Assembly (NCBI RefSeq): GCF_038725785.1
Contig: NZ_CP109796.1
Location: forward strand, 5,394,001 to 5,458,000
Length of the DNA stretch: 64,000 bases
Direction: 5' to 3'
Source of the DNA: Termitidicoccus mucosus
GTDB taxonomy: Bacteria > Verrucomicrobiota > Verrucomicrobiia > Opitutales > Opitutaceae
Below, piece after piece: positions 18,012 through 30,100 of this stretch. The position numbers and the translations under genes were made by a program. Each line of letters starts with the position of its first letter. Positions within the stretch are counted from its first letter, which is position 1. A model generated the notes under the pieces. It did no database searches. It was not told the DNA's origin and worked only from the letters and a program-made list of their open reading frames with translations.

Positions 18012-18142
18012 GCGCCGGGCGCGCGCCCGGCGCGGTTACCGTGAATTTTTTCGCCGGCCGGTGCGAAGAGCGCGGGAGAGCGCGCAAGCGCGAAACCATT
18101 GGTCTTGGTCCCCCATCCGGGCTCCCGCGCTCCTCGCACCGG
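18012..18142. repeat. Palindrome plus long stem-loop between PPIase and tpsA
   Basis: A perfect 22-bp palindrome (18012-18033) is followed by an inverted repeat whose 21-bp arms (18058-18078 and 18122-18142) pair with one mismatch around a 43-nt loop. No gene is present in the 203-bp gap. The structures could terminate part of the transcription, stabilise an RNA end, or be REP-type elements. They would set tpsA expression apart from that of its machinery. Confidence 0.6.
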
Positions 18143-18181
18143 CCTCCGGCCCGACTTCAACTTTCAACTTAAACTACTACC

Positions 18182-21100
18182 ATGAGCCTGTTTCGTCCCA
18201 ACTTTCTTCCGCCGGCGTGCGCCGTGTTTGCGCGCTGGCTGGGCCGCGCCGTGGGCGCAGCCTGCGGCGTCTGCCTGTCTTCCGCCGGCTTTTTTGCCGT
18301 GCTGGTCATCGCGATCATCCCCGCGCCGCTCAGCGCGGCCAGCCTGGTGGGCGGCATCCGCGCCCGCGCCGGAGCGCCCGCCGCGGAAAACCCCTCCGGC
18401 GGCACCGGCGGCCAGGCGGTGGACACGGCCACCGCCACCGCGCTCGCCCAGGCGCAGCGCCAGTCGCTGGTGCGCACCACCCAGGCCATCACCGCCGCGC
18501 GCCAGGCGCAGGCCGCCGCCCGCGCCGCCGCGCTCGCCGGCCTCAGCGACGTGCCCAACGGCCTCGCTCCCGGCGGCCTCGTCGTGGCCGACGGAGCCAC
18601 GCCCGGCTCCGACCTCTGGCAGGGCGCCGGCGGCCCGACCGAAACCCACGCCAACGGCGCCACCGTCGTGGACATCAAACAGCAGGCGCAGAAAGCCATC
18701 CTCACTTGGGAGGAGTTCAACGTGGGCCGCGAAACCACGGTCAACTTCGACCAGCAGGGCAACCGCGACTGGGTCGCCCTCAACCGCGTGAACGATCCTT
18801 CCGCCCGCCCCTCGCAGATTCAGGGCCGGATCAAGGCCGACGGTTCCGTCTTCATCCTCAACCGCAACGGCGTCATCTTCGGCGGCGCCTCCCAGGTCAA
18901 TGTCGGCAACCTCGTCGCCGCCGCGGCCAACATGACCAATGCGCAGTTCCTCGACCGCGGCCTCTACGGCTCGGGCATCACCGTTCCCACCTTCACCGAC
19001 GCCCTCGGCGCCGTGACCGTCGAGGCCGGCGCGCAGATCACCACTCACGAGCCCGGCTCCGTCACCGAGGGCGGCGGCTACGTGCTCCTCCTCGGCACCG
19101 AAGTCGCCAACGCCGGCGAGATCACCACGCGCAAGGGCCAGACCGCGCTCGCCGCCGGCAACAGCTTTGTTCTCCGCAAGGGCCTCGGCACCGACGCCAA
19201 CCAGTTTTCCACCACCCGCGGCACCGAAATCGCCCCGCAGTTCGTGGCCAACAGCACGGCGGGCGCGGTCAGCAACACCGGCCTCATTCTCGCCCGCGAG
19301 GGCGACATCACGCTCGCCGGGCGCGACGTGCGGCAGGACGGCGTCGCCATCGCCACCACCTCCGTCAACACCCGCGGCACCATCCACCTGCTCAACTCCA
19401 TGACCGACGCGGAGGGCTCCGTCACTCTCGGCGCGGATTCCGTCACCGCCATCATCGCGGGCGATGTCGTCGTCGAGGACGACAAGGTGACGCTCCGCGA
19501 CGACGGCCAGACCGCGCTCGACAGCCAGCGCGACGCCCTCGTCAAGGAATCCGCCCAGTTGGACGGGGCGCGCCGGAACGCCGCCGCCAACGCCGGCAAA
19601 AACTTCGACAACCTCTCCACCCTTTCCGACCGCCGCGACCAGTCCCGCGTCGAAATCACCACCGGCGGCGCGGTCAGCTTCAAGGAAGGCTCCCTGACGG
19701 TCGCCACCGGCGGCCAGGTGTCGGTTGCCGCCGGCAACAGCGCTGCCGGCACCGTGGGCACCGGCGGCGTGTCCGCCAGTTCGGGCGGTCGCATCGACCT
19801 CGCCGACGGCGCGCAAATCGACGTCTCCGGCGCGCTCGGCGTGGAGGTCTCGATGGAAACCAACAACCTCCTCGTCAACGTGCAGGGCTTCGAGCTGCGC
19901 GACTCCCCGCTCAATCGCGACAATCCCGACCGCCCGCTCTTTAACCAGAACATCTGGATCGACCAGCGCGGCCTCATCTACGTGCCCGCGGGCACCGGCG
20001 GCTACGAGAGCGACCGCTATTACACCGCCGGCGGCCTCCTCGAAGTCGGCGGCTACCGGGGCAACCAGGGTCACACCATCGGCGAGTGGGCCGCCCAGGG
20101 CGGCTCGGTGCAATTCGCCGCGGATTCCGTCAACGCCCGCGCCGGCTCGCTCGTCAACATCGCGGGCGGCTCCGTCACCTACGCCGCCGGTTACGTCAAC
20201 ACCACGCGCCTGCTCGGCATCGACGGCAAACTCTACGACATCCACGACGCCCCCGCCGACATGATCTTCCTCGCCCTCGGCAACGCCCACGTCGAGCACT
20301 CCAACAAATGGGGCGTCACCGAAGTTTACAGCAACCCGCTCACCAACCAGGCCACCGTCGCCCGCCATCAGGACGCCTACACGGTCGGGCGCGAAGGCGG
20401 CAACTTTGTGATCTGGTCGCCCAATGTCGTGCTCGACGGCGCCATTGACGCGCAGGTTTACAACAGCGAAATCCAGACCCACTCCCGCCCCTCCTCCGTG
20501 GCCGACGGCTACAAGCTCGGCCAGACCCAAGCCGCCCTGCCCGGCAAGCTGGTCATCCGCACCTACGACCCCAATCCTCCAAATTCCTACGTTCCGAGGC
20601 CCATCGTCGATGTCGCCATCAGTGACGGCGGCGACGCGCAGGCCGCCGACCGCTCCCAAGGCGTCTGGCTCGACACCGGCGTGCTCAACTCCGCCGGTCT
20701 CGGTGGCCTCTCCGTGCTCGCCTTCGGCGGTTTGCGCATCGACGAGGCCCTCACCCTCGCCCCCGGCGGAGCCCTTGACCTGGAGGCCGGCTCCGGTGTC
20801 TCCATCGCCGCCGACGTGACCGTTCGCGGCGGCTCCATCCGTATCGCTGGCGGTGGTCAGACCGGCGACAATACCGGCGTCACGCTCGGCGACGGCGTGC
20901 TCATCGACACGCGCGGTCTCTGGACCAACCTCCTCCTCGATCCCTCCGGCGCTTCCCGTCTGGCCTTCCTCGATGGCGGCTCGGTCAATCTCGGCGGTTT
21001 TGGCCTGACCCTCGGCGCCGGTTCGCGCATCGACGCCTCCTCCGGCGGCGCCATCCTTGCCGACGGCAAGATGCGCGGCGGCGCGGGCGGCGACATTACG

Positions 21101-24100
21101 CTGAATCCCGGCGCGAGTACGCTCGTGCTCGACGGCGAACTCGCCTCCTTCGGCTTCACCCGCGGCGGCAGGCTCGCCATCACTACTTCGCAGGCCATTT
21201 CCATCGGCGGCGCGCTGCTCGAGACCGACGGCGTGCTCGGCATCGGGGAAGTCGCGCCCCTCGACCTGCGGCTCAGCGAGGACACCCTTTTCCCCGCCGG
21301 CAGCCGCCCGCCTTTCCCCTTCGAGACTTTGCAAACCCGGATTGAGCCCGGCGCCATCCCGCCGGCGGGCTTTCAGTTTTATTCCTACGACCCGTCAACC
21401 TATCTGACGACCGGCGCCGATTTCACGCTGCCGCAAGGCGTGAACTGCCAAGGTGCCAACAACGTCAATTATGGGGTGAACTATGGCAACACGTTTGTGC
21501 CAGCGGGCACCGTCCTGCGGCAGATATACGGCTTTGCCCCGCCGGAGGGTTTCTTTTTCCCCGTCGAGGTTTTCCCCAACGGGATCCCGCTGCCCACTCC
21601 CATCCGCACGCCCTATCCGGCGGGCGCGGTCCTCCCGCAGGACATCATCGTCGCCGCCGGCACCATCATTCCCATGGGCTCGACTCTCACGCACGCCGTC
21701 AAGGTCCAGCCCGCCTTCGAGCTCGGCGCGGAGTTTTTCAGCCAGGGCTTCTCGGCCTATTCGCTCGACAGCCACCTCGGCCTGATGGTCCAGCCCGGCG
21801 CGCAGATCGATGTCACCATGCCCGTTTACCGGTTTACCGAGGCGAGCCTGCAAGCATCCACCGGCGCGGACATCGCGACCGCGGCTGAACTGGCACTGCC
21901 GCCGCTTTTTGTCGCCGACCCCGCCAAGCGCACGCTGACCCGGCGCGCCGGCGCGGACCTCACCCTCGCGACCAGCCAGGGCGCGGTGGCGGGGGCGCCG
22001 GTCAATTCCTTTTCCTACGGCGCGATCGTTGTCGGCCAGGGCGCGGCCATTACGGTCGATCCGGGCCGGCAGGTCAAAATTTCCAGCGAGGGCCAGATCA
22101 CCGTCGAAGGCTCCATCACGGCGCAGGGCGGTGGAATCGCCATCATCAACCCGCGCAGCCTCATCATGCCTCCGCGCGCTCCGAATACTTACAACAACAC
22201 CTACACCGGGCCGGGCGGCATCTCCGTCTGGATCGGCGGCGAAGCCGTGCTCGACGTATCCGGCCGCGCCGACACCGCGACCGACGCCCTGGGCCGCGCC
22301 TACGGCAGCGTGACGGACGGCGGCTCGATTGTCCTCGGCGGCGCCGGCGGGCCGAGCCGCACCACCAACGGATTCAATTCCACCGAGGCCTGGGTCATCA
22401 TCCGGCCCGGCGCGCGCCTCGACGCCTCCGGCGCCAGCGCGGTTTTTGACCTTCCCCTCGGCGAGCGCGGCGCCACGCGGCGCGTTTCCAGCGATGGCGG
22501 CTCCATCACGCTCTCCTCCCTCAGCGGCATTTTCGTGGACGATGCGCTCCTCCCCGATGGCGGCTATGCCCCGGCCTTGCGCGCCGCGGCGGGTGGCGAG
22601 GGCGCCGCCGGCGGTCTCCTGTCCATAGTTCTGGAGTCGCCCGTTTATATCAATACGCCGCCGGAACTGATGGCGGCGGAACTCATGGCGGGCCGCGTCC
22701 TCACCATCGGGCAGGACTATGCGCCCTCCGCGCTGGCCTCCGGACTGGCCGCCGGGGAACGGGATGACGCCATGATCATCGGCCAGTCCCGCATTGCTTC
22801 GGAACAAATCAATCGCGGCGGCTTCGACACCGTCTCGCTCTGGGGCCGCAACGGCATCGTCTTCGACGGCGACGTCGTCCTGCGCGCGGGCCGCAGCCTC
22901 ACGCTCTCGCAAGGCCCGCTGGTCAACACCACCGCGGGCGCCGAAGTCATGCTCGACGCGCCCCACGTGCTTCTCGATGGCTACACGGTGCTGCGCGATA
23001 CCACCTCCGCCCAGACTTGGTTCGCCCCCTCCATCGTTCCCGACTGGGCTCCCGGCGGCGTTATCACCGTCAGGGGCGACTTCGTGGAGGTCCTCAACGA
23101 CGTGCGCACCCGCTACGACCTCACCCGCATCGAAAGCCGGGGCGACCTGCGCCTGCGGCCCGGCACCTTGCCCGTCGCCACCAATACCAGCCAGCTCAGC
23201 AGTTCCGTAACAGCCTCCGGCGACCTCGACCTTACGGCTGCGCAGATTTATCCGGCCAGCGGCGCCATCGGTATGCTCACCGCCGGCGGGGCGGATTCCG
23301 TCCTCTCCATTCACGGCCTCGGCGGGGACGCGCCCGCCCTGCCTTACTCGGTCTTTGGAACTCTCGAACTGAGCGCGCAGACCATCCTGCAAGGCGGCAT
23401 CGTCCGCGCTCCCCTGGGCTCCATCAGCATGGGCCTTTACGGCGCGTATCCTGACCGCGTGGAATTGCTGGACGGGAGCATCACCTCCATCAGCGCGCGC
23501 GGCCTGCTCATGCCCTACGGTGGCACCGCGGACGGCGTTTCCTATCTGCTCAATGGCTCCGAGGCACCGACGGGCAATCTCATCAGTGGCTACACCCAGG
23601 GCACCATTGCCATCACCGCCGCCTCCCTTTTCAGCGCGCCCGGCTCGCAGCTCGATCTTTCCGGCGGCGGTGCGCTCCTCGGTGCGGCTTTTGTCACCGG
23701 TCGCGGCGGTTCGGTCGATACTCTGCTCAATCCCCTCAACCCCGGCGGCGCGGTTTACGCCATCGTGCCCGGCGTCGCCACCGCCCCCCTGCCGGGCGGC
23801 TACACCAAAGCCTGGACCGGCGCGGTGCCCGAGGTCGGGCGGCAGATCACCATCCCCGCCGGCGTGCCCGGTCTGCCCGCCGGCGTTTACACGCTGCTGC
23901 CCGCCAACTACGCCCTGCTCCCCGGCGCCTTCCGCATTGAGCTTGGCGGGACGGTCGAGCCTTTTGCCGGCGCGACGGCGCTGCCCAACGGCTCCTGGGT
24001 CGTGCAGGCCGTGCAGGGCTTTGCCCACACCGGCATCCATGACGCGTTTCCCACGCAAGTCACCCTCACGCCCGGCTCCGTTTTCCGCACTTGGTCGCAC

Positions 24101-27100
24101 TACAACGAGCAAAGTTTTGCCGCCTTCCAGGTGGCCAAGGCCGGCATCTTCGGCAACCTCCGCCCCGTGCTTGAGGCCGATGGCAAGACGCTGATCTTCT
24201 CCCCGATCGCCGCGCCCGGCAGCGAGACTAACAGCGCCCTGGTCTTTGACGGACTCGTCGATTTCTCCGCCGCCGCGGGCGGTTATGGCGGCTCCTTCGC
24301 GCTCGGCAGCACCAGTTCCGCCAATCTCATCATCACCGGTCCCGAAAGCGCCGCCGTCAACGACGCCACGCACGTCACCGTGTCCGCCGCGACACTGAAC
24401 GCCATCGGCGCGCCCAATCTCTACATCGGCGGCGTGCCTCGCCTGTATCAGACCAGTGTCAGCATGGGCAATCCGCTCTCCGGCACCATGGGCGACACCC
24501 TGCTGGTGGAAAGCGGCGTCACGCTCGCGGCCTCGCAGGTGATGCTTGCAGCAAACAATAAAATCGTCCTCCAGGAAGGCGTCGAAATCAGCACCCTGGG
24601 TCGTGGCATCGCCGCGCCCGACTCAACCAACGGCCTGATGTTCGGTGGACTGGCAATGCTGGCCGTCTCCAACGGCCTGCTCACCTTCAGCACGCCCACC
24701 GGCATGGGTACCTCTTCCATTGAAATCGCCGACGGCGTCTCCCTCTACTCCGAGGGCGGCATTGGCTTCTACTCCGAACGCGGCGTGAGCATGGAGGGCA
24801 CCCAGAACTTCGGCACCCGCTACCTCACGCTCGCCGTGCCCTCCTTCAACATCGGCTCCGCCGAGGCGCTCGCCGCCGCCGGCGCGCTGCCGCCCGGCAT
24901 GAACCTCAACCAGGCCGTTCTCGACCGTCTTCTCGCCGGCAATTCCGCCGCCGGCATTCCCGCCGTCGAAAACCTCGTGCTGGGCGCCACCGAGTCCATC
25001 AATTTCTTCGGCTCCGTCGATCTCAACACCATCGACCCGGCCACGGGCCGCTCCCGCCTCGGCCAGCTCGTCTTCAACAGCCCCGCCATCTACGGCTACG
25101 GCGGCGACGCCGACTCCGTCCGCCTCACCACCGATACCTTCGTCTGGAACGGCAATACCGTGGCCACCGCCGACGGCTTCGGCACATTGACCTGGCACAG
25201 CGCCACCCCCGGCGCGGTGATGGATGGCGGCCCCGGCAGCGGACGCTTCGACATCGACGCCCACACCATCGTGCTCGGCTACCCCACGCCCGCGCAGCCC
25301 AACACCGCCCTCACGTTCGACCGCCTGATGCTCGGCTTCTCCGAGGTCAACTTCAACGCCTCCGACCGCGTCACCGCCAATGCGCGCGGCACCCTCTCCG
25401 TCTATCAAACCGGCGCCAGCCCCGGCGCCGACTTCGACCCTGCGGCCTACGCCGGCTCTGGCGGCTCGCTCCGCTTCAACACCCCGCTGCTCACCGGCCA
25501 GCCGGGCTCCTACATCCATTATTACACGGGCGGGCTGCTCTCCGTCGCTCCCCCCGCCGGGACCGCCGCCAGCGATCTCTCTCCTGCCTCCCTCGGCGCG
25601 GAAATCGGCCTGCACGGCGGCTCCGTCTTCATCGACTCGGCCATCGTCCTGCCCGGCGGCAAACTGACGCTGGCGGCGGTGGACGACATCACCCTCGACG
25701 ACGAGGCTCGCCTCGACCTCGCGGGCCGGAGCGTCACCTTCTTTGATGTCACCCGCCAGCTCTGGGGCGGCGACGTCGTGATCGAGAGCCTCCACGGCGA
25801 CATCGTGCAGCATGCCGACGCGGTGATCGATGTCTCGGCTCCCGGCGAGGATGCCGGTGCGCTCACGCTCTCCGCGCTGGAGGGGCTCGTCCGCCTTGAC
25901 GGCGCGCTTCGCGGCACGGGAGGGGGGGAGGGGGCGGGCTATGACAGCGGCTCCTTCGACCTGCGCGCCGGGCGTATCGGCGATACCGCCGCCACGCTCG
26001 ACGCCGACTTCGCCGCCCTCAACGCCAGGCTCACCGACGCCGGCTTCTTCGCCGCCCGGTCCTTCGACTTCAGGCAGGGCGACCTCGTCATCGGCGACGG
26101 CCTCAAGGCCCGCTCTGTCACCGTCTCCGTCGATGCCGGCAGCCTCACCGTCAACGGTCGCATCGACGCCTCCGGCGTGCGCCCCGGCAACATCCGCCTC
26201 GCCGCCCGCGACGACCTCACGCTCGCCTCCACCGCCTTGCTCGACACCCACGGCACCGTGTTGCAGGTGGACAGTTACGGCCAGCCCGCCGAGGCGAAAA
26301 ACCGCGGCGCTGTCGAGCTCACCTCCGCGCAAGGCTGGCTGCGCCTCGATTCCGGCGCGGCCATCGACCTCTCCTCTCCCGACGGTGTGGCCCGCGGCCG
26401 CGTCGAACTCAACGCCCGCCGTGCCAGCGAGACCGGCGGCGACATCAACGTGCAAGCCGCCGGCCCCCTCGACATTCGCGGCGCGTCCAGCATCGCCCTC
26501 AACGGCTTCTGGACCTACACGCCCACCGATGCCGATGGCACTATCGTGCAGGATAACGCCGACACCGCCGGCAACCCCGTGGGAGCCGATGGACGCGTGG
26601 GCCTCGACCAGATCGACGCGCGCAACCGGCTCTTCCACGCCAACGCCCTCGCCGACACCGCCCTGCAAGCCCGGCTCGCCGGCTTGACCGCCCGCGGCGA
26701 TGCCTTTCACCTGCGCCCCGGCGTGGAAATCACCAGCGGCGACACCTCGGGCGGCAATCTGGCCGTGGCCGGCGACCTCGACCTCTCCGGCTACCGCTAC
26801 GGCCCGAAGGCCGACCGCGATCCGGTCTCCCCGCGCTACGGCGCGGGCGAGGCCCTCTCGCTCGTGATTCGTGCCGCGAGTGACCTCGACATCCACGGCA
26901 GTATCACCGACGGCTTCGGCGGCCCGAAACCGACGCCCGACGACTCCCCGCTCCTGCTGACCGCCGGCGCCAAGCTGACCGCCGACTACACCCTGCCGGA
27001 AGATGTGACGCTGGCCGCCGGCTCCCTCCTCGCGTCGGGAGCCGTCCTCCCCATCGACATAACACTTTCATCCGGTCAGGTGGTGCAGGCCGGGCAGCCG

Positions 27101-30100
27101 GTGCCAAACGATATCACCCTGCATCCGCCCATGAATCCGATAGCGGGGTATCCGGTCTATGAATTTGGTGGCCTCAACGCTTGGGGAGGACTCCTGGAGC
27201 CGGTCTGGGTGGTCGCCGGGCAGGTGGATGACTGGAACTACAATGGGCAGTCTTTCTATCCGGGTTCGTATATCTATTATCCGCTGGGCGACGGCGCGGT
27301 CATCCACGCCGGCACGATCCTGAGCGCGGCCACGCCCGGCTACGCCGATCTCGTGCTTTCGCCCCCGCCGAAAGTGGAGGCGGGTCGGGTCCTTCCCCAA
27401 GCGGTGCTGCTGGCCGCCGACTACACGCTGGCCTCCGCCCTCGTGGCGACGGGAGACATCGTCACGCCGGGCCGGACCTGGGCCGCGGGCACGACGATCC
27501 CGGCCGGCACGATGCTGCCAAACGGCACGACCATTGGCCAAGGCGCCTCGCTGCCCTTTGATTTTACCATTCAGGCCACCACCTGGCAGGCGGGCAACCC
27601 GCTGGTCTTCGCCGGCGGCTACACGCTGGACACTGCGGTGAATCTGCCAGCCGGGGCCGTCCTCCCGGCGGGCTCCTCCAGTTCCGGGAACCTGTATTCG
27701 GTCCTCCGCCAGCCGCTCTGGGCCGTCGCCCCGATGCTCGCCGCCGGCAGCCAGTCGGCCCCGCTTCGGCTGGTGAGCGGCGCCGACCTCGCCTCCGCCG
27801 ATGCGCGCGGCCTGCGGTCCGCCGGACTGCTGGCCGGTGCAGGTAACCTGACGCTGGACGACGCCCGCGCCAGTTCCTCCTCAAAAGTGTCGATTTTCAG
27901 CGTGCTCCGCACCGGCATCGGCAGCCTCGACCTCCTCGCGGGCGGCGACTTCGCGCAAAACTCGCCTTTCGGCATCTACACCGCGGGCACCGACACCGAA
28001 CTGCCCGAGGGCAACGATGCCTTCCGCCTGCCGCGCGTGCGGGCCAATGGCTCCTTGCTCGGCGCGGGTAACGAACTCTACGAGGCCGGGCTCAACGACC
28101 GGGCAGTCTGGTATCCCGACCACGGCGGCGATTTGTTTGTCGCCGTGCAAGGCCGGCTGACGGGCAACACGTTTAAAAAGAGCATGGGCACCGGCGGCGG
28201 GGTCGCCAACTTTGCCGTGAACGACTGGTTATGGCGGCAGGGCGGCGATTTGCTCGGCCAGAGCACAGCTTGGGGCATCAACTTCGGCACCTTCATCACG
28301 ACCCCCGGCTACCCGCAGACCACGGTCAGCGTCGTCGGCTTCAACGGCTTCGGCGCGCTGGGCGGCGGCAACATCACGATCCGGACCGGCGGCGACGCGG
28401 GCAGCATCCTGCCGGCCACCAACGATTATCAGGCATCGCTGGATACCAGCACCGCCCTGATCGTCGCGGTGGGTTCGACCGGACGGGTGACCTCGGTGAC
28501 GACAAACGGCGGCAGCGTGACCGGCGGTGAACTGGTGCAGACCGGCGGCGGCGACATCGACATCAAAATCGGCGGGCGGCTCAACCCGGCTCCCATGACA
28601 ACCTTTCTGGTGGCGAACGAACAAAACGGCGGCACCTTCGTCAACCTGCGCGGCGGCATCGATGTCACCGCCGGCTCGATCGGCCGCATCGACCTGGCCT
28701 ACGGGCGCAAGTCCAGCAACGACCCGCGCGCGACGGACCTTTACCGGGCGGGCGGTCTCTACCAGGCGGGCAACTCATCCTCGCCCCAGTCCCTGCTCGG
28801 CGGCCCGGTGATCGTGCCCGGCGATGGCGCGGTCTCCTTCCGCACGCGCGGCGATGTCGTGCTCGGCGGCGTCGGCGACCCCGGCATGTTGCGTGGCAAC
28901 ATCGGCAACGGGGCTGATGTTTACAGTTTCCCGGGGACGCTGCTCTCCGACCCCACGAAAACGGGCGCCGTCCGCACCTGGTTCTCGCTGTGGACGCCCG
29001 AAACCTCGATTTCGCTCTTCTCCGCGGGCGGCAACCTCACGCCGTTTTTCGAAGGCGGCAACCTCAACGGAAACCGCTCCGTGCCGGGCAATCCTTACAT
29101 CATGATGCCGGCGGAATTTTACGCCACGGCGGCCGCCGGCAGCATCTACTACGGCAGCCGGCAGTCCAACTCGCCGCTGACCTTCGGACTGGCGCCCTCC
29201 GCCACCGGCCAGTTGGAATTGCTGGCGATGGATTCGATTTATGCCGGCGCGCTCCAGGCTCCCGCCCGCATCGTGATGTCCGGCGCGAACGACGGGCTGG
29301 ATTTTATCCCCAACCCCTTCCATGCGGCCTTCATCCTGGTGACGCCGGGCGCCTCGGACAACAGCATCGTCAACACCTTCCTGGCCACCAACACCCACAT
29401 CAACGTGAGCGCCCCGCAGTATGAAGGCGGCCCGACCCAGCGCTCCGCGAGCCTGGGCTACTTCGCGTTTCAGGTGGACGCGCCCGCCACCAGCCTGCAC
29501 GCCGGCGACCCCGATCCGATGCGCTTCTACGCCGTCAACGGCGACATCGTGAGCCTCATATTCGGCCAGCACGCCACCAGCACCATCGAAAACAGGATCA
29601 TCGCCGCGAAGTCTGCGCAAATCCTGGCCGGGCGCGACATTGTGAGCTTCGGCGGGCAATTTGGCTATGGCAGCGTCCCCAACCTGATCATGAACGCCAA
29701 CGCCACCGACGTGTCGCTGCTTTCGGCGGGGCGGGACATCTTTTATGTCAACACGGAGATGGCCGGCCCCGGCGCGCTGGAAATCATCGCCGGACGCAAC
29801 CTGTATCAGGGCAACCAGGGCGGTCTCACCAGTCTGGGCGCCGTGGTCCCCGGCGACAACCGCCGCGGTGCGGACATCGTGATGCAGGCCGGCGCGGGCG
29901 CGACCGGGCCCGACTTCGCGGCCTTGGCGGCGCTCTACCTGAACCCGGCCAACCAGGCCAACGCCGGTTTCCCGCTGGCCGACCAGCCGGGCAAGGTGGT
30001 CAAGGTTTACGACGGGGATCTGATCGAGTGGCTGAAGGAGCGCTATGGCTACGAAGCCGCTGGCAGCGAGGACGCGCGGGCGTATTTCGAGGCGCTGGCG

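Noticed and set aside
18164-24373. Very long reverse-strand open frames (about 1056 and 992 codons) antisense to tpsA
   Set aside because: They are translations of the complement of a repetitive GC-rich gene, rich in G, A, D, V and R, with no signal peptide, motif or ribosome binding site. The forward frame has clear TPS domains.
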